Shown here one piece after another: positions 55,884-64,000 of a stretch of DNA of 64,000 nucleotides. Made by a program: the position numbers and the translations under genes. Source of the stretch: Bosea sp. 685 (GTDB taxonomy: Bacteria; Pseudomonadota; Alphaproteobacteria; Rhizobiales; Beijerinckiaceae); the NCBI RefSeq assembly GCF_031884435.1, contig NZ_CP134779.1, forward strand, positions 2,852,001-2,916,000, in the 5' to 3' direction. The notes beneath the pieces were generated by a model. That model was given only the letters and a program-made list of their open reading frames with translations, was not told where the DNA came from and did not search any database. The first letter of the stretch is position 1. Each line of letters begins with the position of its first letter.

Positions 55884-56714
55884 ATGACCTATTCAACAGT
55901 GCTGGTTCATCTGCAGGTGGGCGCGCCAAACACGGTGCTCCTGAAGGCTTCGGCCGATTTCGCCGAGTTATTCCGGGCCGATGTGGTCGGCGTAAGCGCC
56001 TGCCAGCCGGCGCCGATCCCTTACGGCGACGGCTACACGTCCGGCACCTTGATTCAGGAATGCCGCGATGAGTTGGAGAAGGAAACGACGGATGCGGAGA
56101 CCGAGTTCCGCTCAGCCTTTCAAGGACGAGCTCCTCATCTGACGTGGCGCTCATCGGTCGATTTCGCGTGGCCTGCCGACTACATCGCCGAGCAGGCACG
56201 CACAGCCGATCTGATCATCACGGCTCCCGAGCAAGGCGGCTCGATGTTCGATGGATCGCGCCAGGTCAGCATCGCCGACCTCGTCATGTCCGCCGGCCGG
56301 CCGGTCCTGATCGTCCCGCCCTCTGTCGGGACTATCGATCTGGGCCATATCGTGGTCGGCTGGAAGGACACGCGGGAAGCCAGGCGGGCCATCAGCGATG
56401 CTTTGCCGCTGCTGAAAAAGGCCGGCCACGTGACTGTCGTCGAATTGGCCAGCACTGGCGACCTCCCGGCCGTACGCGACCGTCTAGCCGACGTCATCGG
56501 TTGGCTTGGGCGCCACGGCATCACGGCCGAGGCGCTCGCGGAGACGCCGAAAGAAGACGACGCCGCGCGCCTTGGGGATATCACCCGGGACAAGGGCGCA
56601 GGCGTATTGGTGGCAGGCGCCTATGGCCACAGCCGTGTTCGGGAGTGGGCCTTCGGCGGTGTCACGCGCAGCCTTTTGCACAATCCGGGAGGCTGTACTC
56701 TTCTGTCACACTGA
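55884..56714 (+). CDS. Universal stress protein (tandem UspA domains)
   Basis: 276 residues from ATG 55884 after CAAGGAGACTGCTC. Two Usp folds; the second carries the nucleotide loop GAYGHSRVREWAFGGVTRSLL, the first GRPVLIVPPSVG. Strongly similar in plan to the UspA at 21861 and with the same C-terminal ending LLSH, so the two are paralogues. 168 bp after the lipoprotein with a REP between; may have its own promoter. Confidence 0.9.
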   Translation: MTYSTVLVHLQVGAPNTVLLKASADFAELFRADVVGVSACQPAPIPYGDGYTSGTLIQECRDELEKETTDAETEFRSAFQGRAPHLTWRSSVDFAWPADYIAEQARTADLIITAPEQGGSMFDGSRQVSIADLVMSAGRPVLIVPPSVGTIDLGHIVVGWKDTREARRAISDALPLLKKAGHVTVVELASTGDLPAVRDRLADVIGWLGRHGITAEALAETPKEDDAARLGDITRDKGAGVLVAGAYGHSRVREWAFGGVTRSLLHNPGGCTLLSH

Positions 56715-57069
56715 GTGAGAAGACACGGCGATCCAAGACCAAATGCGCCTTGGCTACAAAAATGCCCGCGATGCGCCCTGGCTTGCGAGACGAGGGATAA
56801 TTTCGGCCGTGCCCTCGCCAATGTCCTCACCCAATCGCAACGTAGCAATGAGAAGGCGGCAGCCGCCGTCTGATCCCAGAGGCGGTCTCGACCACTGTCC
56901 GTCCGCCCTCTCATGCGCCGACGATCACACTTGCCGCAGGACGCCGCGCCGAGAAGGGAAGCGCTGGGCCGTGCCCGTACCGCATGACGATGTCGGGCCG
57001 GCGGCCGCCCATGCCGAGGAGCGCCGCCAGGGCCGGCCGCAGGGCCGCGACTTCGACAGGCTGGTTGAC
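56715..57069. other. Unassigned stretch before the BON remnant
   Basis: No confident gene. A plus-strand frame reads RRQGRPQGRDFDRLVDEAMLEVLQKK near 57010-57090, with no known match. Probably part of a decayed region. Confidence 0.4.
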
Positions 57070-57607
57070 GAAGCAATGCTTGAAGTTTTGCAGAAAAAAG
57101 CGTGGCCGAGATTGCCGTCAGGCATGTCAGAGGGGTCAAGGCTGTCGCGGAAGAACTCGAAGTGCATTGGGCGTTCGGGGAGCAACGCACCGATGTCGAA
57201 ATCGCAGCCGCAGCTGTCGATCGGCTCGCAGGGAATACATCCATTCCGCCGAACACCATTTAAGTCCAGGTCGAGAAGGGATGCGTGACACTGTTTGGTA
57301 GCGTCGAATGGCTTTTCGAGCGCGAGGCCGCCGCTCAAGAAGTTGTCAGCCTTCTCGGGGTTGTCGAGCTATCCAACCTGATCGAGATCAAAACCCGCGC
57401 TAACGCTCACAACATCGGTGAGGCCATCAAGACGGCACTCCAGCTTCGTCATTCTACGATCCCCGAAAGGTCGGCGTCAGCGCCTCCAATGGCCATGTCG
57501 TCCTGAGCGGCAGAGTGCATTCCGATTCCGAACGCCAGATGGCGGACCGTACAGCCTGGAGTGCTCCCGGTGTCACTCTGGTGGAAAACGCTCTCACCGT
57601 TGATTGA
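57070..57607 (+). pseudogene. Broken BON-domain gene
   Basis: Read across frames it gives VAEIAVRHVRGVKAVAEELEVHWAFGEQRTDVEIAAAAVDRLAGNTSIPPNTI, a stop (TAA at 57261-57263), VQVEKGCVTLFGSVEWLFEREAAAQEVV..., then a frameshift near 57440 and VGVSASNGHVVLSGRVHSDSERQMADRTAWSAPGVTLVENALTVD. This is the three-BON plan of the proteins at 29789 and 47234, missing the first half of unit 1. Nonfunctional as one protein. Confidence 0.75.
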
Positions 57608-57626
57608 GCCTGACGCCCCAACGTCT

Positions 57627-57644
57627 GGGTATTTTCCGATCCTG
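57627..57644 (+). promoter_or_regulatory. Island motif copy 15 (before DUF992-CDF)
   Basis: GGGTATTTTCCGATCCTG, 20 bp after the BON remnant and 213-231 bp before the DUF992 ATG. Confidence 0.65.
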
Positions 57645-57857
57645 AGCGCCGCACTCTTTTGGCTCTAGGAAGAATGCTCCGTCCCTCTCGCAGAGCTGAC
57701 GGACTGTACCGCGCATCTTGGCCTGCGAGGCCGGGCGGGCCGGCCAGATAATCATCACTTCGGCTCGCAAGCCGAAGCCGGCTTTCCACGCGATGCGCAG
57801 GGCTTCGCGTTGAAGAGATGCACACATCCTTTTCGCTCCAAAACGCCAGGTGACATT

Positions 57858-58391
57858 ATGAAGACGACCACGAAACTGTTCGCAGCACTTGCTACCCTGT
57901 CGGCGCTTTTGCCGGTCGCCGCGTCGGCAAGGCCGGCGGTAAGAGCCGGTGAACTCGTCTGCAACGTAGCGAGCGGAACCGGCATGATCTTGACCTCCGA
58001 GAAGGCGCTGACATGCCGCTATGACGCCGCCGGCGGGCGGCTGGAATTCTACACCGGAACGATCAAGAAATTCGGCCTCGATATCGGAAAGACGACCGAG
58101 GGCGGCATGATCTGGACGGTCGTCGAGCCGGCCTTGAAGCCGGGTGGGCTGGCTGGCACGTATAACGGTGTGACAGCTGAAGTGACGGTCGGTGTTGGTG
58201 CAGGGGCCAGCGTCCTCGTTGGCGGCAACGACGGCGCCGTGACCCTCCAACCGCTGTCTTTCCAAGGTCAGACTGGTGCGAACCTCGCCGTCGGCGTTGG
58301 TTCGCTGACGCTGAACGAAATCTCGGCACCGCCTGCGAGGCGGTCGCACAAGCGCCACCACAGCTACCATGGCAGAATGCATCAAGGCTGA
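57858..58391 (+). CDS. DUF992 domain-containing secreted protein
   Basis: 177 residues from ATG 57858 (16 residues of open frame upstream are not needed). Signal peptide MKTTTKLFAALATLSALLPVAASA. Then the DUF992 pattern AGELVCNVASGTGMILTSEKALTCRYD, two cysteines likely to pair, YTGTIKKFGLDIGKTTEGGMIWTVVEP and GTYNGVTAEVTVGVGAGASVLVGG. Periplasmic; function unknown. Basic His-rich C-terminus RRSHKRHHSYHGRMHQG is odd and may bind metal. The CDF exporter follows 39 bp on. Confidence 0.85.
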   Translation: MKTTTKLFAALATLSALLPVAASARPAVRAGELVCNVASGTGMILTSEKALTCRYDAAGGRLEFYTGTIKKFGLDIGKTTEGGMIWTVVEPALKPGGLAGTYNGVTAEVTVGVGAGASVLVGGNDGAVTLQPLSFQGQTGANLAVGVGSLTLNEISAPPARRSHKRHHSYHGRMHQG

Positions 58392-58430
58392 TCCGGTCAC
58401 CCTTGTTCCGGCAGTGAGCTGGCCCCAGAC

Positions 58431-59408
58431 GTGACCGATTCCCACAACCGCCCTTGGCTGAGCACCCCTTCGCCAAGGGCGGTCTTATACGCAGCTCTGG
58501 CGGCCAACTGTCTCGTAGCCGTCACCAAGATCGCTGCGGCGGCCTGGACGGGCAGCTCCGCTATGACCAGCGAGGCCGTTCACTCCGTCGTCGATACGTT
58601 GAACGAGATCCTGCTTCTCTATGGCGTTCGTCGAGCCGACCGTCGTCCGGACATCGACCATCCGCTCGGCTATGGCCGTGAACTCTACTTCTGGAGCTTC
58701 ATCGTCGCGCTGCTGGTTTTTGCACTCGGCGCCGTGGCCGCGATCTTTGAGGGCATCGACCACATCCTGCATCCCGAACCCGTGCAGGACCGCATCGTGA
58801 TCTACGGCGTGCTTGCGGTGGCTTTCGCGGTCGATGGCGCTTCCTGGCTCGTCGCTTTGCAAAGGTTCAGGCGCACCAAGCGCGATCTTGGATTCTACGA
58901 GGCGCTCCGGCGGAGCAAGGATCCGCCATCCTTCATCGTGCTTCTGGAAGACAGCATCGCGCTTCTTGGAATCGGCGTGGCCGCGGCAGGGACGTTTGCG
59001 GCTGCCGCATTTCATGAACCGATCCTGGACGGCGTCGCATCGATCGTCATCGGACTGCTTCTGGCCGCAACCGCCCTGCTTATAGCGCGGGAAAGCAAGA
59101 GCCTTCTGATCGGAGAGCGAGCCGATCAGGCATTGTCCCATTCCATTCTCGGCATCGTCGCCGGAGAAAACGGCGTATCGGGAGCCAATGGACTTCTGAG
59201 CGTCCAATTGGCGCCGGACCAGGTCCTCGTGGCGCTCAGCGTCGAGTTTGACGACGAGATGCGCTCAAGCCAAATCGAAGATCAGGTCATCGCCGTGGAA
59301 CAGAAGATACGTGCGGCTCATCCCGAGGTCGTCGCACTCTTCATCAAGCCCCAGACCGCCAAGGGCTTCGCCGCGGCGCGACGGGCGCGCTTCGGCGACA
59401 CTCCCTGA
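58431..59408 (+). CDS. Cation diffusion facilitator transporter
   Basis: 325 residues from GTG 58431. Six membrane helices with the CDF metal pattern SEAVHSVVDTLNEILLLYG (helix 2, HxxxD) and HPLGYGRELYFWSFIVALLVFALGA, plus LEDSIALLGIGVAAAG (helix 5). Exports Zn2+ or Mn2+ in exchange for protons. The C-terminal cytoplasmic domain ends in VEQKIRAAHPEVVALFIKPQ. Closest in layout to the SLC30A9-like subfamily. Probably one operon with DUF992. Confidence 0.88.
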   Translation: MTDSHNRPWLSTPSPRAVLYAALAANCLVAVTKIAAAAWTGSSAMTSEAVHSVVDTLNEILLLYGVRRADRRPDIDHPLGYGRELYFWSFIVALLVFALGAVAAIFEGIDHILHPEPVQDRIVIYGVLAVAFAVDGASWLVALQRFRRTKRDLGFYEALRRSKDPPSFIVLLEDSIALLGIGVAAAGTFAAAAFHEPILDGVASIVIGLLLAATALLIARESKSLLIGERADQALSHSILGIVAGENGVSGANGLLSVQLAPDQVLVALSVEFDDEMRSSQIEDQVIAVEQKIRAAHPEVVALFIKPQTAKGFAAARRARFGDTP

Positions 59409-59483
59409 CAGCCGCGGACGACGATGCGAGATCGTGTTGGCCCCGCCGAGGCTCGTTGAATGGGCCGTAAGCGGGGCCTGACA

Positions 59484-60251
59484 TCACCAACCGTAGCCGC
59501 CCCAGCCATAGTGGCTATGCAGGCGCTTCTCGTAGATGTCGTTGATGATGGCGGCCGGGTCCCATGCCGGGCTGGACTTTACCCGATCGCGCGTGACGTC
59601 GAGATAGATCTTTTCTTGGGACCAGCTGATTTCGCTCACCGCATAGGGCGATATCAGCACCTGTTTGCCCATCCACCAGTTGCTGGTGTCGAGGACCAGA
59701 TACCTGATGCCCCAACTCGCATCATCGATCAGCAGGTTATCGACGTGGCCTATATCACCGTCGGTGGCGTGCACGTGGTAGCCATTGACCTCCGCGATGC
59801 TGCGAAGGTGCGGATCCCCGCTGTCGCCGTGGTTGCCCAAGCCCAGGTCGTCGTAAAGCTCCTTGTTTCCGAAGTAGCGAGACGGTCCGAGGCCAGCACC
59901 TGCGATGTCCGAGCCATAGAGCTCGCCACCCCAAAGGGGGCTCCAGCCATAGTAGCCGTAGAGATCGGATTCATGCTGTCGCGAGACCGGCTGATCCGTG
60001 CTCAAACCCGGACTGTCTTTCACCTGCAGCTTCGTCAGGGTGACCTGGAGCGTCTGTTGAGCGTAGTCGATCCGGCCGATCGCCGATGGATGGAGAAGAA
60101 CCTTGTGCTCCGCCAGCCAGCCGCCGGTATCGACCACGAGCCATCGGACCTGCCATGTCCTGTCATCGAACAGCAGGTCCTTGACCGTGCCTATCGAGCC
60201 GTCTTGCGCCTCGACCGAATAATCTTTGAGTGCAGATGCGGCTAGCAGCAT
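59484..60251 (-). CDS. PRC-barrel domain protein (two barrels)
   Basis: 255 residues from ATG 60251 after GAGGGCACACC. Two PRC-barrel units: LKDYSVEAQDGSIGTVKDLLFDDRTWQVRWLVVDTGGW and VNGYHVHATDGDIGHVDNLLIDDASWGIRYLVLDTSNWW. Each is an RNA- or protein-interacting fold that often senses redox state or binds the photosynthetic reaction centre in other bacteria; role here unknown. Motif copy 16 lies 160-180 bp upstream. Confidence 0.88.
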   Translation of the reverse strand: MLLAASALKDYSVEAQDGSIGTVKDLLFDDRTWQVRWLVVDTGGWLAEHKVLLHPSAIGRIDYAQQTLQVTLTKLQVKDSPGLSTDQPVSRQHESDLYGYYGWSPLWGGELYGSDIAGAGLGPSRYFGNKELYDDLGLGNHGDSGDPHLRSIAEVNGYHVHATDGDIGHVDNLLIDDASWGIRYLVLDTSNWWMGKQVLISPYAVSEISWSQEKIYLDVTRDRVKSSPAWDPAAIINDIYEKRLHSHYGWGGYGW

Positions 60252-60411
60252 GGTGTGCCCTCTCGAAGTTTGGCCGCTGTCAAAGCCAAACATCAGCAGA
60301 ACCACGACGTCACCGCATCCCAACCGAGATTTGGATAACCATGCAGGATCACAGAAAGGCGACTGGAGCAGCAGCTACGATCAGAAATGTACGGGCACGG
60401 CGTTGGGCCAC

Positions 60412-60432
60412 GATAGGCTCGGAAACTACGCA
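60412..60432 (-). promoter_or_regulatory. Island motif copy 16 (before PRC-barrel)
   Basis: Minus strand GCGTAGTTTCCGAGCCTA, facing the PRC-barrel gene. Rightmost copy; marks the edge of the regulon. Confidence 0.65.
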
Positions 60433-60693
60433 GCCTCTTAGCCTGCCCCATCGAGTGACTTAGTTTCAGTCTGCTGCATCATTGGCTTTCCGTTGCGGCC
60501 GGGACGATGACAACGCGAGGCGCACCGTTCCGGCGAGACGGGCCCTCCCCTTCCAGCGCGATCGGAAAGCCGTTTCGGGGCCGACATTGGAGAAGCTGAT
60601 CCTCGCGGAGGCGACCAAGGGAAGCTTCCGGGCCCCGCCCTAGCCCCGGACCACTGCCGCTTGCCAAAAGGGAGCCAGACGCTAGGCTAAATC

Positions 60694-61569
60694 ATGCTCC
60701 GATCCCTTCAGACGCTTCGCGATACGTCGGTGGGCGCCCGGATTCTCGCAGCCGATGGCGATCATCTCGCAGTGGTCGGCGGCGGAGACGACTACTACAT
60801 GCCCTGGCATTGGCATGACTGCCTGATGATCCTGCTGCCCCGCATGGGCTCGATCGACTTCCGCGACGAGACCCGAAAAGCCGGCACCTGGCTGAGCGAA
60901 GACCGCTTCGTTATCGTACCCAAGGCCCTGTCCCACCAGACCGCCGCCCGCCGCACCGGCCACGACCATCTGGCCATCTACGCCACGGACGACCAATTGG
61001 CCGGAATTGAAGGCCGCGTCGGATCCCTAAGCCGGGTCCGCGCCAAGCTCGGCGCCCCCACATTCTTCGCGATATCACCGGCAATGCGGTCGCTCCTCGG
61101 CCTGTGCGAGGCCAGCGAAACGACCGATCTGGCAATGCAGTCGGCACGAGGGCATCTGCTGGCCGCATTGCTCATGAACTGTCTGAGCCAGATTGAACGC
61201 GGCGAGCCACTCTCGACGTCGACCCCGGATACGCATGGCGATGCGCTCGTCTCCGAAGTGAAATCCTACATCTCAAACAATCCTTCTACTGACCTTTCGC
61301 TGGATCTGATTGCTGATGCGTTCGGTCTGTCCCGTCGCCATGTCACCCGGCTGTTTCGCGAGAAGACCGGCATGACGATCGGTGAATTTCATGAACGCGA
61401 ACGCGTCGGCCGGGCACGCGCATTGCTGACCGAGACCGATCTGCCCGTCGGTGAGGTTGCCTGGAGGGTCGGACTGGAATCCGGCTCGGCTCTTGCCCGG
61501 ATGATGCGGCGCGTAGCCGGAATCACGCCGACCGCCGCACGTGGCATGGCCCGATCCGACAAGCGTTAA
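60694..61569 (+). CDS. AraC-family transcriptional regulator
   Basis: 291 residues. N-terminal cupin-like sensing half with GGDDYYMPWHWHDCLMILLPRMG, then C-terminal double HTH: LSLDLIADAFGLSRRHVTRLFREKTGMTIGEFHERERVGRARALLTETDLPVGEVAWRVGLESGSALARMMRRVAGITP. Effector unknown. 275 bp before the PhzF gene, which it may control. Confidence 0.9.
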   Translation: MLRSLQTLRDTSVGARILAADGDHLAVVGGGDDYYMPWHWHDCLMILLPRMGSIDFRDETRKAGTWLSEDRFVIVPKALSHQTAARRTGHDHLAIYATDDQLAGIEGRVGSLSRVRAKLGAPTFFAISPAMRSLLGLCEASETTDLAMQSARGHLLAALLMNCLSQIERGEPLSTSTPDTHGDALVSEVKSYISNNPSTDLSLDLIADAFGLSRRHVTRLFREKTGMTIGEFHERERVGRARALLTETDLPVGEVAWRVGLESGSALARMMRRVAGITPTAARGMARSDKR

Positions 61570-61844
61570 GGCCCGCTGGGTCGCGCGCACAGACTGAATC
61601 CACCCCTACTCTCCTGCGATAGGCCGGGGAGGATGACTGGCGGGGTGGAGGTTCTTCGGCTGGGCGGTTTCATCGTGTTTTTGGACGCCACCAAGACATT
61701 CCAGACCGGCACCCAGAGCTAAACGGCGATCCGCGACGTCACATTGTCCATGAACAGAAGCCTGTGACCGTTCCGGTCGCAGCATCCAATACCAACCCGT
61801 CGTCGAGGCCGTCGCGCCATCGATGACATGAAGCTGGCCACCGA

Positions 61845-62720
61845 ATGACCGACATCAAGCTTATGAACGTCTTCACCCACAAGGGCTCGGGCGGCAACCC
61901 CTGCCCCATCGTCGTCGACGCTGCCGCGCTCACCGGCGCCGAGATGCAGGGTATCGCCGCCGAGTACGGGCATGAATCCGGCTTCGTCCTGCCCGCCGCC
62001 GGCGGCGATGCGGACTACGTCTTCCGCTTCTGGGTCCCCCGCCATGAAATGGAGATGTGCGGCCACGCCACGATCGGCGCTCTCTGGACGCTGGCAACGA
62101 GCGGGCAACTCCGATCGGGGCAGGTTCGCATCGACACCCGCAGCGGACCGGTCACCGGTTTCGTCGATCTGGACCACGCCGAAGATCCCTATGTCGAAAT
62201 CACCCAACCTGTCGGGAAGGTCGTCGATCTCACGCAGGATCAGGAGAACTTGGTGCTGGCGGCGCTTCGCCTCTCCCGCAGCGACCTGCTCGATCTGCCG
62301 CTCCAGAATGCCGTCACGTCGCGCGTGAAGACCCTTATCCCAATGAAGAGCGTCGACCAACTCAACAATCTGCAATCGTCCATGCCCACAACCGAGACGT
62401 GCTGCGAGAGCATCGGATCGACGGGCCTCTACCCCTATGCGGTCGAGAACCAGGACGAGCGCCATTTCGAAGCCAGGCAGTTTCCCAAATCATCCGGCTA
62501 TCCGGAGGATGCCGCAACAGGGATCGCGGCAGCGGCTCTTGCATTCGGCTTGCTCAAGAACCGTCTCGTCAAGGCCGATAGCGGACGCATCAGGGTCCTG
62601 CAGGGGCGACCAATGGGCTCTCTGTCCGAGATCGGGGTTCGGATCGGTTTTGCGGACGATATGCCTGTGGGTTGTCTCATCGGTGGCAGGACGAGATCCG
62701 TCGCTTCCAAGGGGCGCTAA
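61845..62720 (+). CDS. PhzF-family isomerase/epimerase-like protein
   Basis: 291 residues. PhzF fold: KLMNVFTHKGSGGNPCPIVVDAAAL with the typical FTxxxxxGNP start, ESGFVLPA (the conserved catalytic Glu region), FRFWVPRHEMEMCGHATIGALWTL and a second half with FPKSSGYPEDAATGIAAAAL (Glu-Asp-Ala-Ala-Thr-Gly). Members isomerise dihydro-aromatic compounds; the substrate is unknown. Downstream of an AraC regulator and of a gap with no gene. Confidence 0.9.
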   Translation: MTDIKLMNVFTHKGSGGNPCPIVVDAAALTGAEMQGIAAEYGHESGFVLPAAGGDADYVFRFWVPRHEMEMCGHATIGALWTLATSGQLRSGQVRIDTRSGPVTGFVDLDHAEDPYVEITQPVGKVVDLTQDQENLVLAALRLSRSDLLDLPLQNAVTSRVKTLIPMKSVDQLNNLQSSMPTTETCCESIGSTGLYPYAVENQDERHFEARQFPKSSGYPEDAATGIAAAALAFGLLKNRLVKADSGRIRVLQGRPMGSLSEIGVRIGFADDMPVGCLIGGRTRSVASKGR

Positions 62721-62721
62721 A

Positions 62722-63105
62722 TCAACCGACGCGCGTCCCGCTCAGGGCCAGCACTGCCGTTTCACTCAGATTGACGCGGTTGCCGACATGCAGGCCCAGC
62801 GTAGTGAAGGCGACGTTTTCGCTGCCGCCGCGCTCGCTGAAGCCGTCAGTATCGAGGTTGAGATAGGCCAGATTGGCGACCGGCTCCAGGGCGAGCTTGC
62901 CGAAATTCATGCCATAGGCGACCTCGCCGAAGATCTGCGCGGTGCGGCCTGGTAGCTCGCCGTCGTCTGGTCGGAAAAGCCGAGGAATCGGATCGAACGC
63001 TTGGTGCCGATCTCGTTCCAGGTGTAGGTGCCGCCGAAACGCAGAGTGAGTACGCCAAGCGTCTAGGCGGAGCCTTCTCAATGCATTCGGACGCCAATGG
63101 CACGC
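62722..63105 (-). pseudogene. Broken autotransporter beta-barrel fragment
   Basis: Read in two frames: TLRFGGTYTWNEIGTKRSIRFLGFSDQTTASYQAAPR, then after a shift near 62952 AQIFGEVAYGMNFGKLALEPVANLAYLNLDTDGFSERGG...TTLGLHVGNRVNLSETAVLALSG. This is the C-terminal barrel of an autotransporter without its ending strands and without the passenger. Degenerate. Confidence 0.6.
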
Positions 63106-63219
63106 AGCTGATGATCGAAGTGCCTCATAAGCGACAGGCCTTTTGAATAACCGATGAAGCTTGTCGGCGAGTTTGCGTTTGCGGGCCTCCGATGCCAACG
63201 CGGCCCGTCAGCCTACAGC

Positions 63220-63927
63220 TCACAGCATACCTGCCAAGGCGAACTGTGCGACTGCTTGAGAGCGATTTCTGACCCCAAGCTTGATCCTGACATTGTCGAC
63301 GTGAAAGCGGACGGTGGCCGCGGAAATGCCGAGAATGACGGCGATCTCCACATCGGTTCGGCCATCGGCTACCCATCTGAGACACTCGACCTCACGGCCG
63401 CTCAAGATCGCGCGCATATCGCGAGCCGGCGCGAGCTTGCCCAATGCGCAGCAACGCTCATGGACAATGACGGCCATCATCGAGAGGCGCATTCTGCCGG
63501 CAGGGCTGAGGTCGAGCCCCTTCTCGGTCGCTGCCATTCCCATGACGGAGAAACTGCCCCGCGGTCCATGAATTGGCACGGTGAAGCCGTCCGTCCATCC
63601 CCATTCGGCGGCGGCGGTCCACGCTTCATTTTCCACCGGGGTGAATGTCCTTTCGCTCTTCAGCTGGCTCCAGGTGAATGGCGCAAATCTCCGTCGCGCT
63701 TCTGTGACTATCGCGGATTTCCTCGCGAAATTCCGTTCTGCGCTGATCCGTTTCCATGCCGCAGGCCAGTTCAGAAAGAAGTTGTGTTCCTGCTGTCCAT
63801 GCCCTGGGACGAATGCCCGGCCAGCCGATGCCGAAAACCCCTCGCGCGCCAGAGCTTTGCCATGGGCGCGCCCGACATCCTCGAGCGTGGCGCAGGCCAA
63901 CATCGTTTCGATGAATTCGTTGATCAT
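63220..63927 (-). CDS. LuxR-family regulator with autoinducer-binding-like domain
   Basis: 235 residues from ATG 63927 (frame open to 63999). N-terminal domain with conserved Trp/Asp-type positions of LuxR ligand domains (FAPFTWSQLKSERTF, AWTAAAEWGWTDGFTVPIHGPRG) and a C-terminal HTH LSGREVECLRWVADGRTDVEIAVILGISAATVRFHVDNVRIKLGVRNR. No luxI-type synthase in view, so a solo LuxR. It reads leftward toward the autotransporter fragment. Confidence 0.88.
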   Translation of the reverse strand: MINEFIETMLACATLEDVGRAHGKALAREGFSASAGRAFVPGHGQQEHNFFLNWPAAWKRISAERNFARKSAIVTEARRRFAPFTWSQLKSERTFTPVENEAWTAAAEWGWTDGFTVPIHGPRGSFSVMGMAATEKGLDLSPAGRMRLSMMAVIVHERCCALGKLAPARDMRAILSGREVECLRWVADGRTDVEIAVILGISAATVRFHVDNVRIKLGVRNRSQAVAQFALAGML

Positions 63928-64000
63928 GAGCGGCTCCGGATTGAGCTGAAAGCCAAGGAAATGCTCGATTGCTGACGACGCCCCTGCTCGACAACTCATG

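Noticed and set aside
17477..57644. The 18-bp motif as a sigma-54 or EcfG promoter
   Set aside because: It does not fit GG-N10-GC or GGAAC-N16-17-CGTT, and I see no second box at a fixed spacing.
15290..60450. FNR/FixK boxes (TTGAT-N4-ATCAA) before the low-oxygen-type genes
   Set aside because: I noticed no convincing copy near the starts; the 18-bp motif is found instead. A full scan was not possible by eye.
61633..61722. 29-codon ORF between the AraC and PhzF genes
   Set aside because: Too short, no homology recognised.

Overview
The window is high-GC alphaproteobacterial DNA, most likely from a Hyphomicrobiales (Rhizobiales) genus such as Bosea or a relative. This is inferred from the accC-aat-DUF2155-NDUFA12 neighbourhood, the ~1240-residue B12-dependent ribonucleotide reductase, the Mur-type boxes before mntH and the kinds of small conserved proteins. 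No rRNA, tRNA, CRISPR array, integrase or transposase was recognised.

Left part (1-15.3 kb), housekeeping: the end of accC, aat, a DUF2155 protein, mntH (behind two Fur/Mur-like boxes), an isochorismatase-family hydrolase, the complex I accessory protein NDUFA12, a small lipoprotein, nrdJ with a clear terminator, rsgA, a UvrD-type helicase and several small conserved proteins.

Middle (15.4-60.4 kb), a stress and low-energy island. It holds three P-type ATPases, cytochrome b561, a PAS-HWE kinase, a cupin, two UspA proteins, an MscS channel, acetate kinase, BON-domain proteins, an aldehyde dehydrogenase, a mannose set (phosphomannose isomerase, GT4, PMM-like HAD, GH130), a phosphoketolase-aldolase-phosphatase-GH130 operon, an alcohol dehydrogenase-aldo/keto reductase-Cu ATPase operon, oleate hydratase, a giant CheB-CheR-PAS-kinase-REC-REC-LuxR protein, DUF992, a CDF transporter and a PRC-barrel protein. 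Phosphoketolase plus acetate kinase would make ATP from sugar phosphates through acetyl phosphate without Pta; the pta gene beside ackA is only a remnant. The island has lost parts of at least seven genes: a type III PKS/MFS chimera, pta, an alcohol dehydrogenase, pntA, a glycosyltransferase partner, a BON protein and the N-terminus of an APC permease.

The main discovery candidate is an 18-bp sequence (consensus about GCGTAGTTTCCGANNCTG). I found it 16 times, plus one weak copy, almost always 65-260 bp before a gene or operon of this island and always in the orientation of that gene. Three divergent intergenic regions hold one copy per direction. I saw no copy in the flanking housekeeping DNA. 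It looks like the shared control site of one regulon. The FixJ-like output domain of the giant hybrid kinase, or a regulator outside the window, is a candidate to read it.

Right part (60.5-64 kb): an AraC regulator, a PhzF-family protein, a broken autotransporter fragment and a LuxR-type regulator.
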